Source: Streptomyces sp. NK15101
GTDB lineage: Bacteria; Actinomycetota; Actinomycetes; Streptomycetales; Streptomycetaceae
NCBI RefSeq assembly: GCF_020400725.1
Contig: NZ_JAINVG010000062.1
Span: forward strand, 1-44,852
Length of the DNA: 44,852 bases
Reading direction: 5' to 3'
In this document: piece by piece, positions 24,895 to 32,750 of the stretch
How positions within the stretch are numbered: the stretch's first letter is position 1
Layout: every line of letters starts with the position of its first letter
Notes under the pieces: generated by a model
What the model was told of the DNA's origin: nothing
Databases searched by the model: none
What the model saw: the letters and a program-made list of their open reading frames with translations, nothing else
Program-made: the position numbers and the translations under genes

Positions 24895-25589
24895 TCGCGG
24901 AACTGCTGCCGGACGCCGTCGCCTCCGCCTGGCGGCGTGACGACACGGAGCCCGTCACGCTCTTCCCCGAGGAGGCCGCCGCCGTCGCGCGCGCCGTCGT
25001 CGGCCGACAGCGCGAGTTCGCCACCGTGCGGCTGTGCGCACGGCTCGCGCTGCGCCGCCTCGGCCTCCCCGAGACGCCCCTCACGCCGGGCACGCGCGGG
25101 GAGCCGAGCTGGCCGCACGGCGTGGCCGGAAGCATGACGCACTGCACGGGATACAGGGCCGCGGCCCTGGCCAGGACCGCGGACGTCCTGTCGATCGGCA
25201 TCGACGCGGAACCGGCCGCCCCCCTGCCCGAGGGGGTCCTGGAAGGCGTGTCGCTGGCCGGGGAGCGGCGCCACCTGGACGCGCTGACCGCGCGCACACC
25301 GGACGTCCCCTGGGACCGGCTGCTGTTCAGCGCCAAGGAGAGCGTCTTCAAGACCTGGTACCCGCTGACCCGCAGGGAGCTCGGATTCGACGAGGCGTCG
25401 ATCGACTTCGAGCCGGCCCCGGTCCGGTCCGGCACGGACCCGCACGCACCGGCGCACACGGGCACCTTCACCGCCCGGCTCCTCGTCCCCGGCCCGGTGA
25501 CCGGCAACGTCCGGCGGGACCACTTCACCGGACGCTGGCTCGTGCGCGAGGGGGTGCTGCTCACCGCGATCGCCCTGGTCCGGGCATGA
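24891..25589 (+). CDS. 4'-phosphopantetheinyl transferase (EntD/Sfp superfamily)
   Basis: Protein of 232 aa. It transfers phosphopantetheine from CoA to carrier-protein domains of polyketide, peptide or fatty-acid synthases. The motifs are SMTHCTGYRAAALA (about 81-94), the metal-binding SIGIDAEPA (Asp105, Glu107) and LFSAKESVFKTWYPLT (Lys149, Glu150, Lys154), as in EntD and streptomycete PPTases. The ATG at 24891 overlaps the stop of the GNAT-Lsr2 gene in ATGA and has GGGGAG upstream, so the two are translationally coupled. No biosynthetic gene cluster is adjacent, so it may serve several pathways in trans. Confidence 0.93.
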   Translation: MIAELLPDAVASAWRRDDTEPVTLFPEEAAAVARAVVGRQREFATVRLCARLALRRLGLPETPLTPGTRGEPSWPHGVAGSMTHCTGYRAAALARTADVLSIGIDAEPAAPLPEGVLEGVSLAGERRHLDALTARTPDVPWDRLLFSAKESVFKTWYPLTRRELGFDEASIDFEPAPVRSGTDPHAPAHTGTFTARLLVPGPVTGNVRRDHFTGRWLVREGVLLTAIALVRA

Positions 25590-25620
25590 ACGGGAACCCG
25601 TCGCGGGACCCGTACGGTGA

Positions 25621-25654
25621 GGCCCCGCGACCTGGCGGCAGCCAGGGGAGGGCC
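25621..25654. other. Nested hairpin downstream of PPTase gene
   Basis: Inner hairpin CCTGGC-GGCA-GCCAGG (25631-25646) enclosed by a GGCCC/GGGCC pairing (25621-25625, 25650-25654), 31 nt past the PPTase stop. Most simply a terminator; a small structured RNA cannot be excluded. Confidence 0.4.
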
Positions 25655-25764
25655 TGAATCCGGCCCGGGGGGACGGCATCTGACGGGCCCTCGCCGGAGG
25701 GTAGCGTGCCCACGGCCCGCCTCGCCCGAGGCGCGGTCGCGACCGGCGAGAGGACGAGGACCCC

Positions 25765-26292
25765 ATGGCGCAGGAGCACACGGAGCACAGGGAAGGCACG
25801 GAAGGCACGGAGAGTCCCGAGAACGCCCCCGGCGCGATCGTCTCCCGTCCCGTGGGCCGCGTCGTCGGCGGGCGGGGCGAGGTGCGGGACGACGAGTGGG
25901 GGGACGTCGAGTCGGTCGTCCGCCTCGACGCGGAGGCCTTCGGCCCCGAGGCGCTGGCCGGGCTGGACGCCTTCTCCCACCTGGAGGTCGTCTACCACTT
26001 CGACCGGGTGAGCCCCGACGCCGTCGAGACCGGAGCCCGGCACCCGCGCGGCAACGAGGAGTGGCCGCTGGTCGGGATCTTCGCCCAGCGCGGCAAGAAC
26101 CGCCCCAACCGCCTCGGCGTCTCCCGCTGCCGCCTGGTCCGCACGGACGGCCTGGACCTCCACGTGCGGGGCCTGGACGCGGTCGACGGCACGCCGGTCC
26201 TCGACATCAAGCCGTACATGACGGAGTTCGGCCCCCAGGGCCCCACCACGCAGCCCGCCTGGGCCGACGAGATCATGCGCCACTACTACTGA
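25765..26292 (+). CDS. TrmO/TsaA-like (UPF0066) SAM-dependent protein
   Basis: Protein of 175 aa. After a Glu/Thr-rich N-terminal 28 residues it has the TrmO beta-barrel pattern: VGRVVGGRGE, GLDAFSHLEVVYHF, IFAQRGKNRPNRLGVSRCRL and DTPV-like DGTPVLDIKPYMTEFG. The E. coli relative methylates N6 of threonylcarbamoyladenosine-37 in tRNA. The RGKNRPNRLG variant here (usually RSPxRPNPIG) is a distinct subgroup, so the same reaction is likely but not certain. The ATG at 25765 follows GAGGA with long spacing. It converges with the exporter gene over a 221-nt gap holding a hairpin. Confidence 0.85.
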   Translation: MAQEHTEHREGTEGTESPENAPGAIVSRPVGRVVGGRGEVRDDEWGDVESVVRLDAEAFGPEALAGLDAFSHLEVVYHFDRVSPDAVETGARHPRGNEEWPLVGIFAQRGKNRPNRLGVSRCRLVRTDGLDLHVRGLDAVDGTPVLDIKPYMTEFGPQGPTTQPAWADEIMRHYY

Positions 26293-26487
26293 TCCGGAGC
26301 GCGCCCTCCGGTCTCGCCGCGCACGAGGCCCGATCGTGCCCGGCACCGTCCGCGCCGCCGGGAAACGGCGCGGGCCGGTCACGGCGCCCGTGCGGCGGCC
26401 ACCCGGACCGGACGATCGGCCGGCCGCCACGGGGCGGGTTTCCTGCGGCCACGGCCTGTTCGGACCGCCCGGCAGGGCGTGCCGCGG

Positions 26488-26507
26488 CGCGGCCGGTCCG
26501 GGCCGCG
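26488..26507 (-). terminator. Terminator hairpin of the DHA2 exporter gene
   Basis: Stem CGCGGCC/GGCCGCG (26488-26494, 26501-26507), 6-nt loop, 6 nt after the exporter stop on the minus strand. Confidence 0.55.
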
Positions 26508-26513
26508 GGCTCG

Positions 26514-27905
26514 TCAGCTCCTCGGTCTCGCGGCGCGGGCCACGACCAGGAGGAAGAGCCCGCACGCCGACACGACGATCCAGCCCGGCCGGGTCGCGGC
26601 GGCGAGACCGGCCGGGGCGGTGCCCACGACCAGCCCGCCGGCGACGGCGATGCCGACCGCCACGCCGACCTGGCGCGAGGTGGAGGTGATCGCCCCCGCC
26701 ACTCCGGCCCGGGACGGCGGCAGACCGCCGACCGCTGTGTTCGTCAGGGGGGCGTTGGCGAAGCCGAAGCCGATGCCGATCAGCAGGAAGGCGAGCAGGA
26801 TCCGCCAGACGCTCGTGTCCCCGTCCAGGCCCGTGAGGCAGAGACCGCCGGCCGCGGTGAACCCGCCCGCCAGGACCAGCGGGCGCCGGGGCCCGACGCG
26901 GCCCACCAGCACGCCGGACCAGGGCGCGCACAGCGTCGCGCCGAGCGCCATGGGCAGGGTCGAGGCGCCGGTCGCGAGCGGTGTCCAGCCACGGCCCTGC
27001 TGGAGGTAGAGGGTGCTGAGCAGCAGGGTCATGTTGAGGGCGACGAAGACCGCCGTCGCGCCGAGCACCGCGGTGACGAACGGCGGGCGGCGGAACAGGC
27101 CGAGGTCCATCAGGGGCTCCTCGCGCCGGAGTTCGACCCGGACGAAGCCGGCCGTGGCCGCCGCGGTCAGCGCGTAACCGGCGAGGGCCACGGGCGACGT
27201 CCAGCCGATGCGGGGGCCTTCGATGAGGAGGCCGACGGTGAGGCAGAGCACCAGGGTGAGGAGCAGCTGGCCGGGCAGGTCGAGGCGGCGGGCGCGCTCT
27301 CCGCGGGACTCCGGCACGAACAGGGCGACCAGGACGAGGGCGAGGACCACCACCGGCGCGTTGATCCAGAACACCGAGCGCCAGCCGAACGCGGCGATGA
27401 GCACCCCGCCGGTGACCGGGCCCGCCGCCATGCTCAGCCCGAAGACCGAGGCCCAGACGCCGATCGCGCGGGCCCGTTCGCGAGGGTCGGGCATCGCGTT
27501 CACCACGATCGCCAGGGCCACCGGACTCAGCATCGAGGCGCCGATCCCCTGCACGGCCCTGGCCGCCACCAGCACGCCGAGCGACGGGGCGAGGGCGCAC
27601 ACGAGGGAGGCCAGGCCGAAGACGAGCAGTCCGCACCGGAAGACCCGGCGGCGCCCGAAGCGGTCGGCGAGGGCGCCGGAGACGATGAGCAGACTGGCCA
27701 TGACCACGGTGTACGCGTCCACGACCCATTCGAGGCCGCGGGTGCCCACGTCGAGGCCCCGGCCGATCTCGGGCAGTCCCACGTTGACGATGGTGGCGTC
27801 GACGCCGACCAGGAACATGCTGAGGGCACAGACCGCCAGCACCGTCCAGCGGCGGCGTGAGCTCAGCGGGGCGGGTGGAGCGGCGGTCAGGGATTGCGTG
27901 GACAT
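26514..27905 (-). CDS. DHA2-family major facilitator exporter
   Basis: Protein of 463 aa with about 14 membrane helices. The first helix, AVCALSMFLVGVDATIVNVGLP, carries motif D1 and ALADRFGRRRVFRCG is motif A. GIGASMLSPVALAIVV and AAGPVTGGVLIAAFGWRSVFWIN (motif C region) are typical of the drug:H+ antiporter-2 family (EmrB/QacA type). It probably exports a hydrophobic toxin or an antibiotic using the proton gradient. The ATG at 27905 follows GAAGGGGGAA. An overlapping set of GCAAA dyads sits about 60-90 nt upstream, but no regulator gene is next to it. Confidence 0.92.
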   Translation of the reverse strand: MSTQSLTAAPPAPLSSRRRWTVLAVCALSMFLVGVDATIVNVGLPEIGRGLDVGTRGLEWVVDAYTVVMASLLIVSGALADRFGRRRVFRCGLLVFGLASLVCALAPSLGVLVAARAVQGIGASMLSPVALAIVVNAMPDPRERARAIGVWASVFGLSMAAGPVTGGVLIAAFGWRSVFWINAPVVVLALVLVALFVPESRGERARRLDLPGQLLLTLVLCLTVGLLIEGPRIGWTSPVALAGYALTAAATAGFVRVELRREEPLMDLGLFRRPPFVTAVLGATAVFVALNMTLLLSTLYLQQGRGWTPLATGASTLPMALGATLCAPWSGVLVGRVGPRRPLVLAGGFTAAGGLCLTGLDGDTSVWRILLAFLLIGIGFGFANAPLTNTAVGGLPPSRAGVAGAITSTSRQVGVAVGIAVAGGLVVGTAPAGLAAATRPGWIVVSACGLFLLVVARAARPRS

Positions 27906-27966
27906 GCGAGTTCCCCCTTCGACGAGACCGGACGCCGCCCAGACTCGGACCGGGGAAGGGGAAGTG

Positions 27967-27992
27967 GCAAAGAACTTTGCGGATATCGCAAA
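27967..27992. promoter_or_regulatory. Overlapping dyads GCAAAG-N2-CTTTGC and TTTGCG-N5-CGCAAA
   Basis: GCAAAG (27967-27972) and CTTTGC (27975-27980) form one perfect dyad. TTTGCG (27976-27981) and CGCAAA (27987-27992) form a second that shares the central half-site. On the minus strand TTGGTT-N17-TTCTTT spans them, so a repressor here would cover the exporter promoter. Confidence 0.55.
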
Positions 27993-28000
27993 ACCAAGCG

Positions 28001-28016
28001 CTCGGCGGGCGCCGAG
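28001..28016 (-). terminator. Short terminator hairpin after hypothetical gene
   Basis: CTCGGCG/CGCCGAG stem (28001-28007, 28010-28016) 17 nt downstream of the stop at 28033. The inner GG loop means the top base pair must open. Confidence 0.45.
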
Positions 28017-28032
28017 GGAAAGGGGCGCCTGC

Positions 28033-28422
28033 TCAGACGGCGGTGAAGAGGTCTCCGGGAGCGTCGTCGAGAACGAAGCCGTTGTCGAAGCGGACGCGGA
28101 CCGTCAGGCGCAGCTTCCGTTCCCGGTAGGCGGTCCACGCCGGTTCCAGCGAGCCGACCTGCTCCTCCAGTTGCCGCCTGCTGGCCGGAGGCATCTGGTG
28201 GCCGAAGTCGTCGAGGAGCGACTTGAGACGCTCGTACTCGCGGACCTCCTGGCTCTGCGGCCGGTCCTCGTCCAGCCGCTCGACGGTGCCCTCGACGCCC
28301 GCGGCCAGAGCCAGGAACCCCGCCCCGGCCCCCTCCTCCGCCGGGGCTTCGCCCGCGGGGACCACCCGGCCCAGCCTGAGGTCCTCCGTCAGCTTGACCC
28401 GCAGGCCCTCTTTCAGCGTCAT
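28033..28422 (-). CDS. Hypothetical protein, 129 aa
   Basis: Not recognised. It starts MTLKEGLRVKLTEDLRLGRV and ends LTVRVRFDNGFVLDDAPGDL. A beta-rich N-terminal part is followed by a charged helical segment (EVREYERLKSLLDDFGHQMP, about 65-85) and a beta-strand tail. No signal peptide, cysteine or known motif. GAAGGA lies just before the ATG at 28422; a further in-frame ATG at 28455 is less likely. On the minus strand GATAAT near 28457-28462 could be a -10. Coding is supported by high GC3 and a flanking hairpin. Confidence 0.7.
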   Translation of the reverse strand: MTLKEGLRVKLTEDLRLGRVVPAGEAPAEEGAGAGFLALAAGVEGTVERLDEDRPQSQEVREYERLKSLLDDFGHQMPPASRRQLEEQVGSLEPAWTAYRERKLRLTVRVRFDNGFVLDDAPGDLFTAV

Positions 28423-28616
28423 CGGTCCTTCGTCTCCACGGTGTCGGGGTGCCATTATCCGATCCTGAGGCCGTCCCGGTTACCCCCGTGGCCCCGTACG
28501 GGTGGACTCGCCGCGCACGCGCCGTACGGGAGCGCCGCCGCCCCCGCTCCCGGTGGTGATGATGCCCCTCCTGAGGCTGTGATCCCGAGCCCGTGACCCG
28601 GAAGAGGCACCCCCAC

Positions 28617-29825
28617 ATGCGACGTACCCCCTCCCGCCGGCTGTTCGCCGCGACGCTGCTCGTGGCGTCCGTGCTGGCCCCCGTGGCGGCCACGCCCGCC
28701 GCGGCCGTCCACGCCGTGAGCGCCGTCGGCGTCGGTGTGCACGGCGAGGACGACTGCCCGCAGGGCGGACTCGGCCCCGAACTCACGGCCCGGCTCGACC
28801 GCGCCATCGAGGAGGTCCGCAAGCAGGCCGGCATCCCCGGCGTCGCCGTCGGCCTGTGGATGCCGGGCAGGGGAAGCTACGTCCGCGCGACCGGAGTCGC
28901 CGACAAGGTCACCCGCGAGCCGATGACCACCGACGGCTTCGTCCGCATCGGCAGCGAGACCAAGACCTTCACGGTCACCGCCCTCCTGAAGCTCGTCGAC
29001 GAGCACCGGATCCGCCTCGACGACCCCATCGCCCGCTACGTCCGCGGAGTGCCGAACGGCCACCGGATCACCCTGCGGCACCTCGCCGAGATGCGCAGCG
29101 GCCTCTTCCCGTACACCTCCGACCCCGGCTTCATCCACGACCTGCTCAGCGACCCGCAGCGCTACTTCACCCCGGAGGAGTCGCTCGCCTACGGCTTCAA
29201 GCACAAGAACACCTTCGAGCCGGGGGCGAAGTTCGAGTACTCGAACAGCAATCTCGTCCTGCTGGGCCTGGTCGTCGAGAAGGTCAGCGGCCGGCCGCTG
29301 ACCGAATTCCTCCGCGACCGCGTGCTCCGCCCGGCCCGCCTGCGCCACACGTTCCTCCCGGCCGGGCCCGAGTTCCCCGAGCCGCACCCCCGCGGCTACA
29401 CCGACCAGACGCTCAGCGGCGCGGTCGTGGACTCCACCGACTGGAACCCCAGCTGGGCCTGGGCGGCCGGGGCGATGATCTCCGACCTGCACGACCTGCG
29501 CCGCTGGGCGAAGATCCTGGCCACCGGCGAGCTGCTCAGCCCCGAGACGCAGGCGCAGCGGCTCAGGACGCTGCCGACCGGCCACCCCGGCCTCAGCTAC
29601 GGCCTCGGCATCTTCGACGCCAACGGCTGGATCGGGCACAACGGCTCGATCCCGGGGTACGAGACGGTGACCGTCCACCTGCCCGAGCGGGACGCGACGC
29701 TGGTCATCATGATCAACACGGACATCACCAGCCAGGGCCAGGAGCCCTCCACGCTGCTCGCCCGCGCGATCACGGCGATCGTCACCCCGGACCACGTCTA
29801 CGACGGCGCGGTCCAGCCCCGCTAG
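28617..29825 (+). CDS. Secreted serine hydrolase (beta-lactamase/D,D-peptidase family S12)
   Basis: Protein of 402 aa. Signal peptide MRRTPSRRLFAATLLVASVL to about AAA (27). The penicillin-recognising fold has the nucleophile motif SxxK in IGSETKTFT, the YxN motif in FEYSNSNLVLL and the third-box equivalent GHNGSIPGY. This order and spacing match streptomycete D-Ala-D-Ala carboxypeptidases and esterase-type class C relatives. It probably acts on peptidoglycan peptides or on esters outside the cell. A GTG at 28593 would extend the n-region; the ATG at 28617 has GGAAGAGG at somewhat long spacing. The nearest terminator or promoter is unclear. Confidence 0.88.
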   Translation: MRRTPSRRLFAATLLVASVLAPVAATPAAAVHAVSAVGVGVHGEDDCPQGGLGPELTARLDRAIEEVRKQAGIPGVAVGLWMPGRGSYVRATGVADKVTREPMTTDGFVRIGSETKTFTVTALLKLVDEHRIRLDDPIARYVRGVPNGHRITLRHLAEMRSGLFPYTSDPGFIHDLLSDPQRYFTPEESLAYGFKHKNTFEPGAKFEYSNSNLVLLGLVVEKVSGRPLTEFLRDRVLRPARLRHTFLPAGPEFPEPHPRGYTDQTLSGAVVDSTDWNPSWAWAAGAMISDLHDLRRWAKILATGELLSPETQAQRLRTLPTGHPGLSYGLGIFDANGWIGHNGSIPGYETVTVHLPERDATLVIMINTDITSQGQEPSTLLARAITAIVTPDHVYDGAVQPR

Positions 29826-29902
29826 GGGGTGTCGATTGCGGCCGCCTGCCCGAGACTGGGGGGAAGAGGTGGTCTCGTCGAGCGGTACGAGGAGGTGGGC
29901 CG

Positions 29903-30328
29903 GTGTCCAAGGACGCCGACGACAGTACGGGGGAGCGGCCGCCGCCCCCTGGCACCCGGTTCGTCGTCCGGGGCCGGCCCGGGACGCCCGCGGCGGTGGC
30001 CGTCCTCGAACTGGGCGGCGAGCTCGACCACGACACGGCCGGCCCGCTGCGCCGGGCGCTGGACGAATGCGCCGGGGCCCCGCGGGTCGTCGTGGGCTGC
30101 TCCGGCCTGACCTTCTGCGACTCGACCGGTCTGAACGAGCTGTTGCGGGCCCGCGCGCGCCTGCGGGAGACGGGCGGGCGCCTGGACCTCGCCGGACTCC
30201 ACCCGCCGGTGGACCGGATGTTCGCCATCACCGGGGCCCGGACGGTCTTCCGGGTGTACGCGGACGCGGCCGAGGCGCTGGCCGACGAGGACGCCGGGAC
30301 GGAAGGCGGGGGAGACGCCCATGGCTGA
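29903..30328 (+). CDS. STAS-domain anti-sigma-factor antagonist
   Basis: Protein of 141 aa with a short Pro-rich start and one STAS domain: VAVLELGGELDHDTAGPLRRAL, then GCSGLTFCDSTGLNELLRARA with the phosphorylatable Ser74 after Asp73. In SpoIIAA/RsbV-type proteins an unphosphorylated serine allows binding of an anti-sigma kinase, releasing the sigma factor. The GTG at 29903 follows GGAGG at 7 nt. The next gene, an anti-sigma-type ATPase, starts inside this gene's last codons (8-bp overlap), so the two probably form a partner-switching pair. No sigma factor is in the window. Confidence 0.9.
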   Translation: MSKDADDSTGERPPPPGTRFVVRGRPGTPAAVAVLELGGELDHDTAGPLRRALDECAGAPRVVVGCSGLTFCDSTGLNELLRARARLRETGGRLDLAGLHPPVDRMFAITGARTVFRVYADAAEALADEDAGTEGGGDAHG

Positions 30329-30788
30329 CGGTGACGGCGAGGGCGGCCCCCCGGACCAGGTCCGCAGGCTGGTGCTGCACGGGACGCGCGGCGTCGTCTC
30401 GCGCTGCCGGGACTTCACGGCGACGGCCCTGGCCGACTGGGGGTGGCTCCCCGCGGACAGCGAGGAGGCGGGGGAGCGGGTCGAGGACGTCCTGCTCCTC
30501 GTCTCGGAGGTCGTCACCAACGCCTGCCTGCACGCCGGCGGTCCCGAGGAGTTCGTCCTGCGGCACGGGCGGGGGCGGCTGCGCGTCGAGGTGCACGACG
30601 CCAGCCCGGAGCATCCGCGGGTGCGGGTGCCCCGGTCCCCCGCGCTGCCCGGCGGGCACGGACTGATGCTCCTGGACCTGCTCGCCGGCGACTGGGGCAG
30701 CCGGGACAAGGGGCTGGGGGCCGTGGGCAAGGTGGTCTGGCTGGAGGTCGACCGCCCTCCCCGGAGGAAGCCGGACGAGCCGGATTAG
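30321..30788 (+). CDS. HATPase_c_2 anti-sigma-type serine kinase
   Basis: Protein of 155 aa with the SpoIIAB/RsbW-type GHKL fold: N-box LLVSEVVTNACLHAGGP (Glu63, Asn67), G1 box VEVHDASPE (Asp93) and G2 box GGHGLMLLDLLAG (111-123). Such proteins bind a sigma factor and phosphorylate a STAS antagonist, while many streptomycete paralogues have other targets. It overlaps the STAS gene upstream, which strongly suggests the two are cognate. The ATP-binding residues are intact. Confidence 0.9.
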   Translation: MADGDGEGGPPDQVRRLVLHGTRGVVSRCRDFTATALADWGWLPADSEEAGERVEDVLLLVSEVVTNACLHAGGPEEFVLRHGRGRLRVEVHDASPEHPRVRVPRSPALPGGHGLMLLDLLAGDWGSRDKGLGAVGKVVWLEVDRPPRRKPDEPD

Positions 30789-30853
30789 ACCCGGCGGGGG
30801 CGGGCAGGCGCCGGACGCGGGGGCAGTCGCGTCCGGACGGAGAGGAGCGGGTC

Positions 30854-31177
30854 ATGCCGCGCGGATCGAGCGCCAAGCGGGAGCGGCAGTACGAGCACAT
30901 CAAGGAGAGCGCTCTGGCCCGGGGCGAGAGCGAGGAGCGCGCCGAGGAGATCGCCGCGCGCACGGTGAACAAGGAGCGGGCGCGGTCCGGCGAGGCGAAG
31001 ACCGCGAGCAAGAGCTCGACGCAGGACATGTCCTCCTCGCGCCGCGGCGGCAAGCGCTCGCACACCGGCTCGCAGGGCCCGACCTACGACCAGCTCTACG
31101 CCGAGGCGCAGCGCCGCAACATCCACGGCCGGTCCTCGATGGACAAGGCCGGACTGAAGCGCGCCCTGGGCGAGTAG
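30854..31177 (+). CDS. Small basic protein with Rho_N/SAP-like C-terminus
   Basis: Protein of 107 aa. The N-terminal half is a charged helix (KRERQYEHIKESALARGESE, then AEEIAARTVNKERARSGEAK). A Ser/Thr-rich linker with RRGGKRSHTG follows. The C-terminus, GPTYDQLYAEAQRRNIHGRS to KAGLKRALGE, has the Leu/Ala pattern of a Rho N-terminal or SAP-type helical nucleic-acid-binding motif. Similar short proteins are often labelled plasmid stabilisation proteins, with little evidence. AGAGGAG lies 6 nt before the ATG at 30854. It follows the STAS-ATPase pair by 65 nt and may share their transcript. Confidence 0.75.
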   Translation: MPRGSSAKRERQYEHIKESALARGESEERAEEIAARTVNKERARSGEAKTASKSSTQDMSSSRRGGKRSHTGSQGPTYDQLYAEAQRRNIHGRSSMDKAGLKRALGE

Positions 31178-31186
31178 GGGCGGCTC

Positions 31187-31213
31187 CGGCCGGTCGCCCG
31201 GACCTCCCGGCCG
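31187..31213. terminator. Hairpin between convergent Rho_N-like and carboxyltransferase genes
   Basis: CGGCCGG/CCGGCCG (31187-31193, 31207-31213) within the 37-nt intergenic space. Could end both transcripts. Confidence 0.45.
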
Positions 31214-31214
31214 C

Positions 31215-32576
31215 TCATCGGGTCCGGGGCCGCCCCGGAGGTGGCCCCACGACGCCCCGGACGACGCCGAGGTCCACCAGGTCCTGGGGGCGCAGGCGCA
31301 GCTGGTCGGCGGTGGTCGCGGCCTCTTCGGGGACCCGTTTGAGGATGGCGGCGGCGGCCTCGGGCGCGATGACGGAGAAGTAACCGTCCGGCGTGGCCCA
31401 GGTGTTGCCCGGGGCGGCGAGGGCCAGGGCGCCGCCGGAGCCGCCCTCGCCGATGAGCAGCGAGGTGAGCGGGGTGCGGGCGGAGGCGACGGCGGCGAAC
31501 AGGTCGGCGATCGCCGTCCCCGCGCCCGCGCGCTCCGCCGCCGGGTCGTTGGCGGCGCCCGGGGTGTCCACCAGGGTGAGCACCGGGATGCCGAGCCGGT
31601 CGGCCAGGCGCACGAGGCGGGCCGCCGTGCGGAAGCCGGCCGGCCGGGTCGCGGTGCCGTCCTGGGCGGCGTAGGCGACGGTACGGCCGTCGGGGAGCCG
31701 CCCGAAGCCGCACCGCATGCCCGGGTCGACGCCTCCGCAGCGGTCGCCGGAGATCTCCTCGCGCAGGGTGAAGTGGGCGTCGAGGTACGCGGCGGCCCGG
31801 GGCCGGTCCGGATGCCGGGCGCGCGCCACCGCCTCCCGGCCGCTCGCGGCGGGCGACGTCCCGGGGTCGCCGAGCGCGTACGGCGGCGGAACGGGCCCCT
31901 CGGCGGGCCGGACGAGCAGCGACAGCCAGCGCCCCAGGGTCTCCCGCAGCGCGGCGGGCGGCACGATCGCGTCGAGGTGACCGTGGGCGAGCTGCGCCTC
32001 GGCGGTGTACGCCGCCGGGTCCGCGTCCGGCGGCCGTACGCGGGAGCCGGCGAAACCGACCTGGGCGCCGGGCAGGGCGAGGACGACGTCGGAGCCGGCT
32101 CCGAGCGTGGCCCAGCCGCCGCCCGTCGTCGGATCCCGCAGGACGGCGATCTGCGGAAGCCCGGCGGCCCGGGTGGCCTCCGACTCGCGGGCCAGGTACT
32201 GGAGTTGCAGGAGGGCGCGCATGCCCTCGTGCATCCGGCTGCCGCCGGTGGCAGGGAGGACGACCACGGGCAGCCGCCGGGCCCGGGCGAGGGCGTGGGC
32301 GGCGGTGGCCCGCGCGCCCGTCCGCTCCCCGAGGGACCCGCCGAGGAACCGGAACTCGAAGGAGATCAGCACCGCCGTCACCCCGCCCACCACGCCCGTG
32401 CCGCAGACCACCGACTCGGTCTCGCCGGTGCGGTCGGCGGCGCGGGCGTGCGCGGCGGAGTAGCCGGGCCAGCCGATCGGCCCGTCATCGGTCAGGGGGC
32501 CTTCCGCGAAGGGGAGTTCGCTGAAGTCGTCGGTGACGAGGGCGATCGCCTCGCGTGCCGTCGTCGGGTCGCTCAT
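31215..32576 (-). CDS. Fused acyl-CoA carboxylase carboxyltransferase (beta-alpha)
   Basis: Protein of 453 aa with two crotonase-like halves. The AccD-like half contains SVVCGTGVVGGVTAVLISFEF and LPATGGSRMHEGM. The AccA-like half contains AYLDAHFTLREEISGDR, RLGIPVLTLVDTPGA and SLLIGEGGSGGALALAA. This is the carboxyltransferase that moves CO2 from biotin to an acyl-CoA such as acetyl-CoA. The N-terminal zinc finger of E. coli AccD is missing. No biotin carboxylase or carrier gene is adjacent, so partners must be encoded elsewhere. The ATG at 32576 follows GAGG. Acyl-CoA specificity cannot be read by eye. Confidence 0.88.
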   Translation of the reverse strand: MSDPTTAREAIALVTDDFSELPFAEGPLTDDGPIGWPGYSAAHARAADRTGETESVVCGTGVVGGVTAVLISFEFRFLGGSLGERTGARATAAHALARARRLPVVVLPATGGSRMHEGMRALLQLQYLARESEATRAAGLPQIAVLRDPTTGGGWATLGAGSDVVLALPGAQVGFAGSRVRPPDADPAAYTAEAQLAHGHLDAIVPPAALRETLGRWLSLLVRPAEGPVPPPYALGDPGTSPAASGREAVARARHPDRPRAAAYLDAHFTLREEISGDRCGGVDPGMRCGFGRLPDGRTVAYAAQDGTATRPAGFRTAARLVRLADRLGIPVLTLVDTPGAANDPAAERAGAGTAIADLFAAVASARTPLTSLLIGEGGSGGALALAAPGNTWATPDGYFSVIAPEAAAAILKRVPEEAATTADQLRLRPQDLVDLGVVRGVVGPPPGRPRTR

Positions 32577-32637
32577 GCGGGCCTCGCCGCTCGTCGCCGG
32601 AGTGTGCGGACGGATGGTGCGCTGCTGCACCTCCACC

Positions 32638-32651
32638 CTACCGTCCGGTAG
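32638..32651. promoter_or_regulatory. Dyad CTACCG-TC-CGGTAG upstream of carboxyltransferase
   Basis: Perfect 6-2-6 palindrome 62 nt before the carboxyltransferase start and next to the heptamer repeat. Possible operator. Confidence 0.4.
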
Positions 32652-32677
32652 CCGTCAGCCGTCAGCCGTCAGCCGTC
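32650..32677. repeat. Four tandem copies of heptamer AGCCGTC
   Basis: Exact 7-bp units at 32650, 32657, 32664 and 32671, between the carboxyltransferase promoter region and the LuxR remnant. Confidence 0.9.
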
Positions 32678-32750
32678 CGGTACGAACCCCGGACGGCGGG
32701 CGATCCGCCGTCGGTCGGCCTCCCTGCCGAGGCGGAAGCCGACCACCCGC

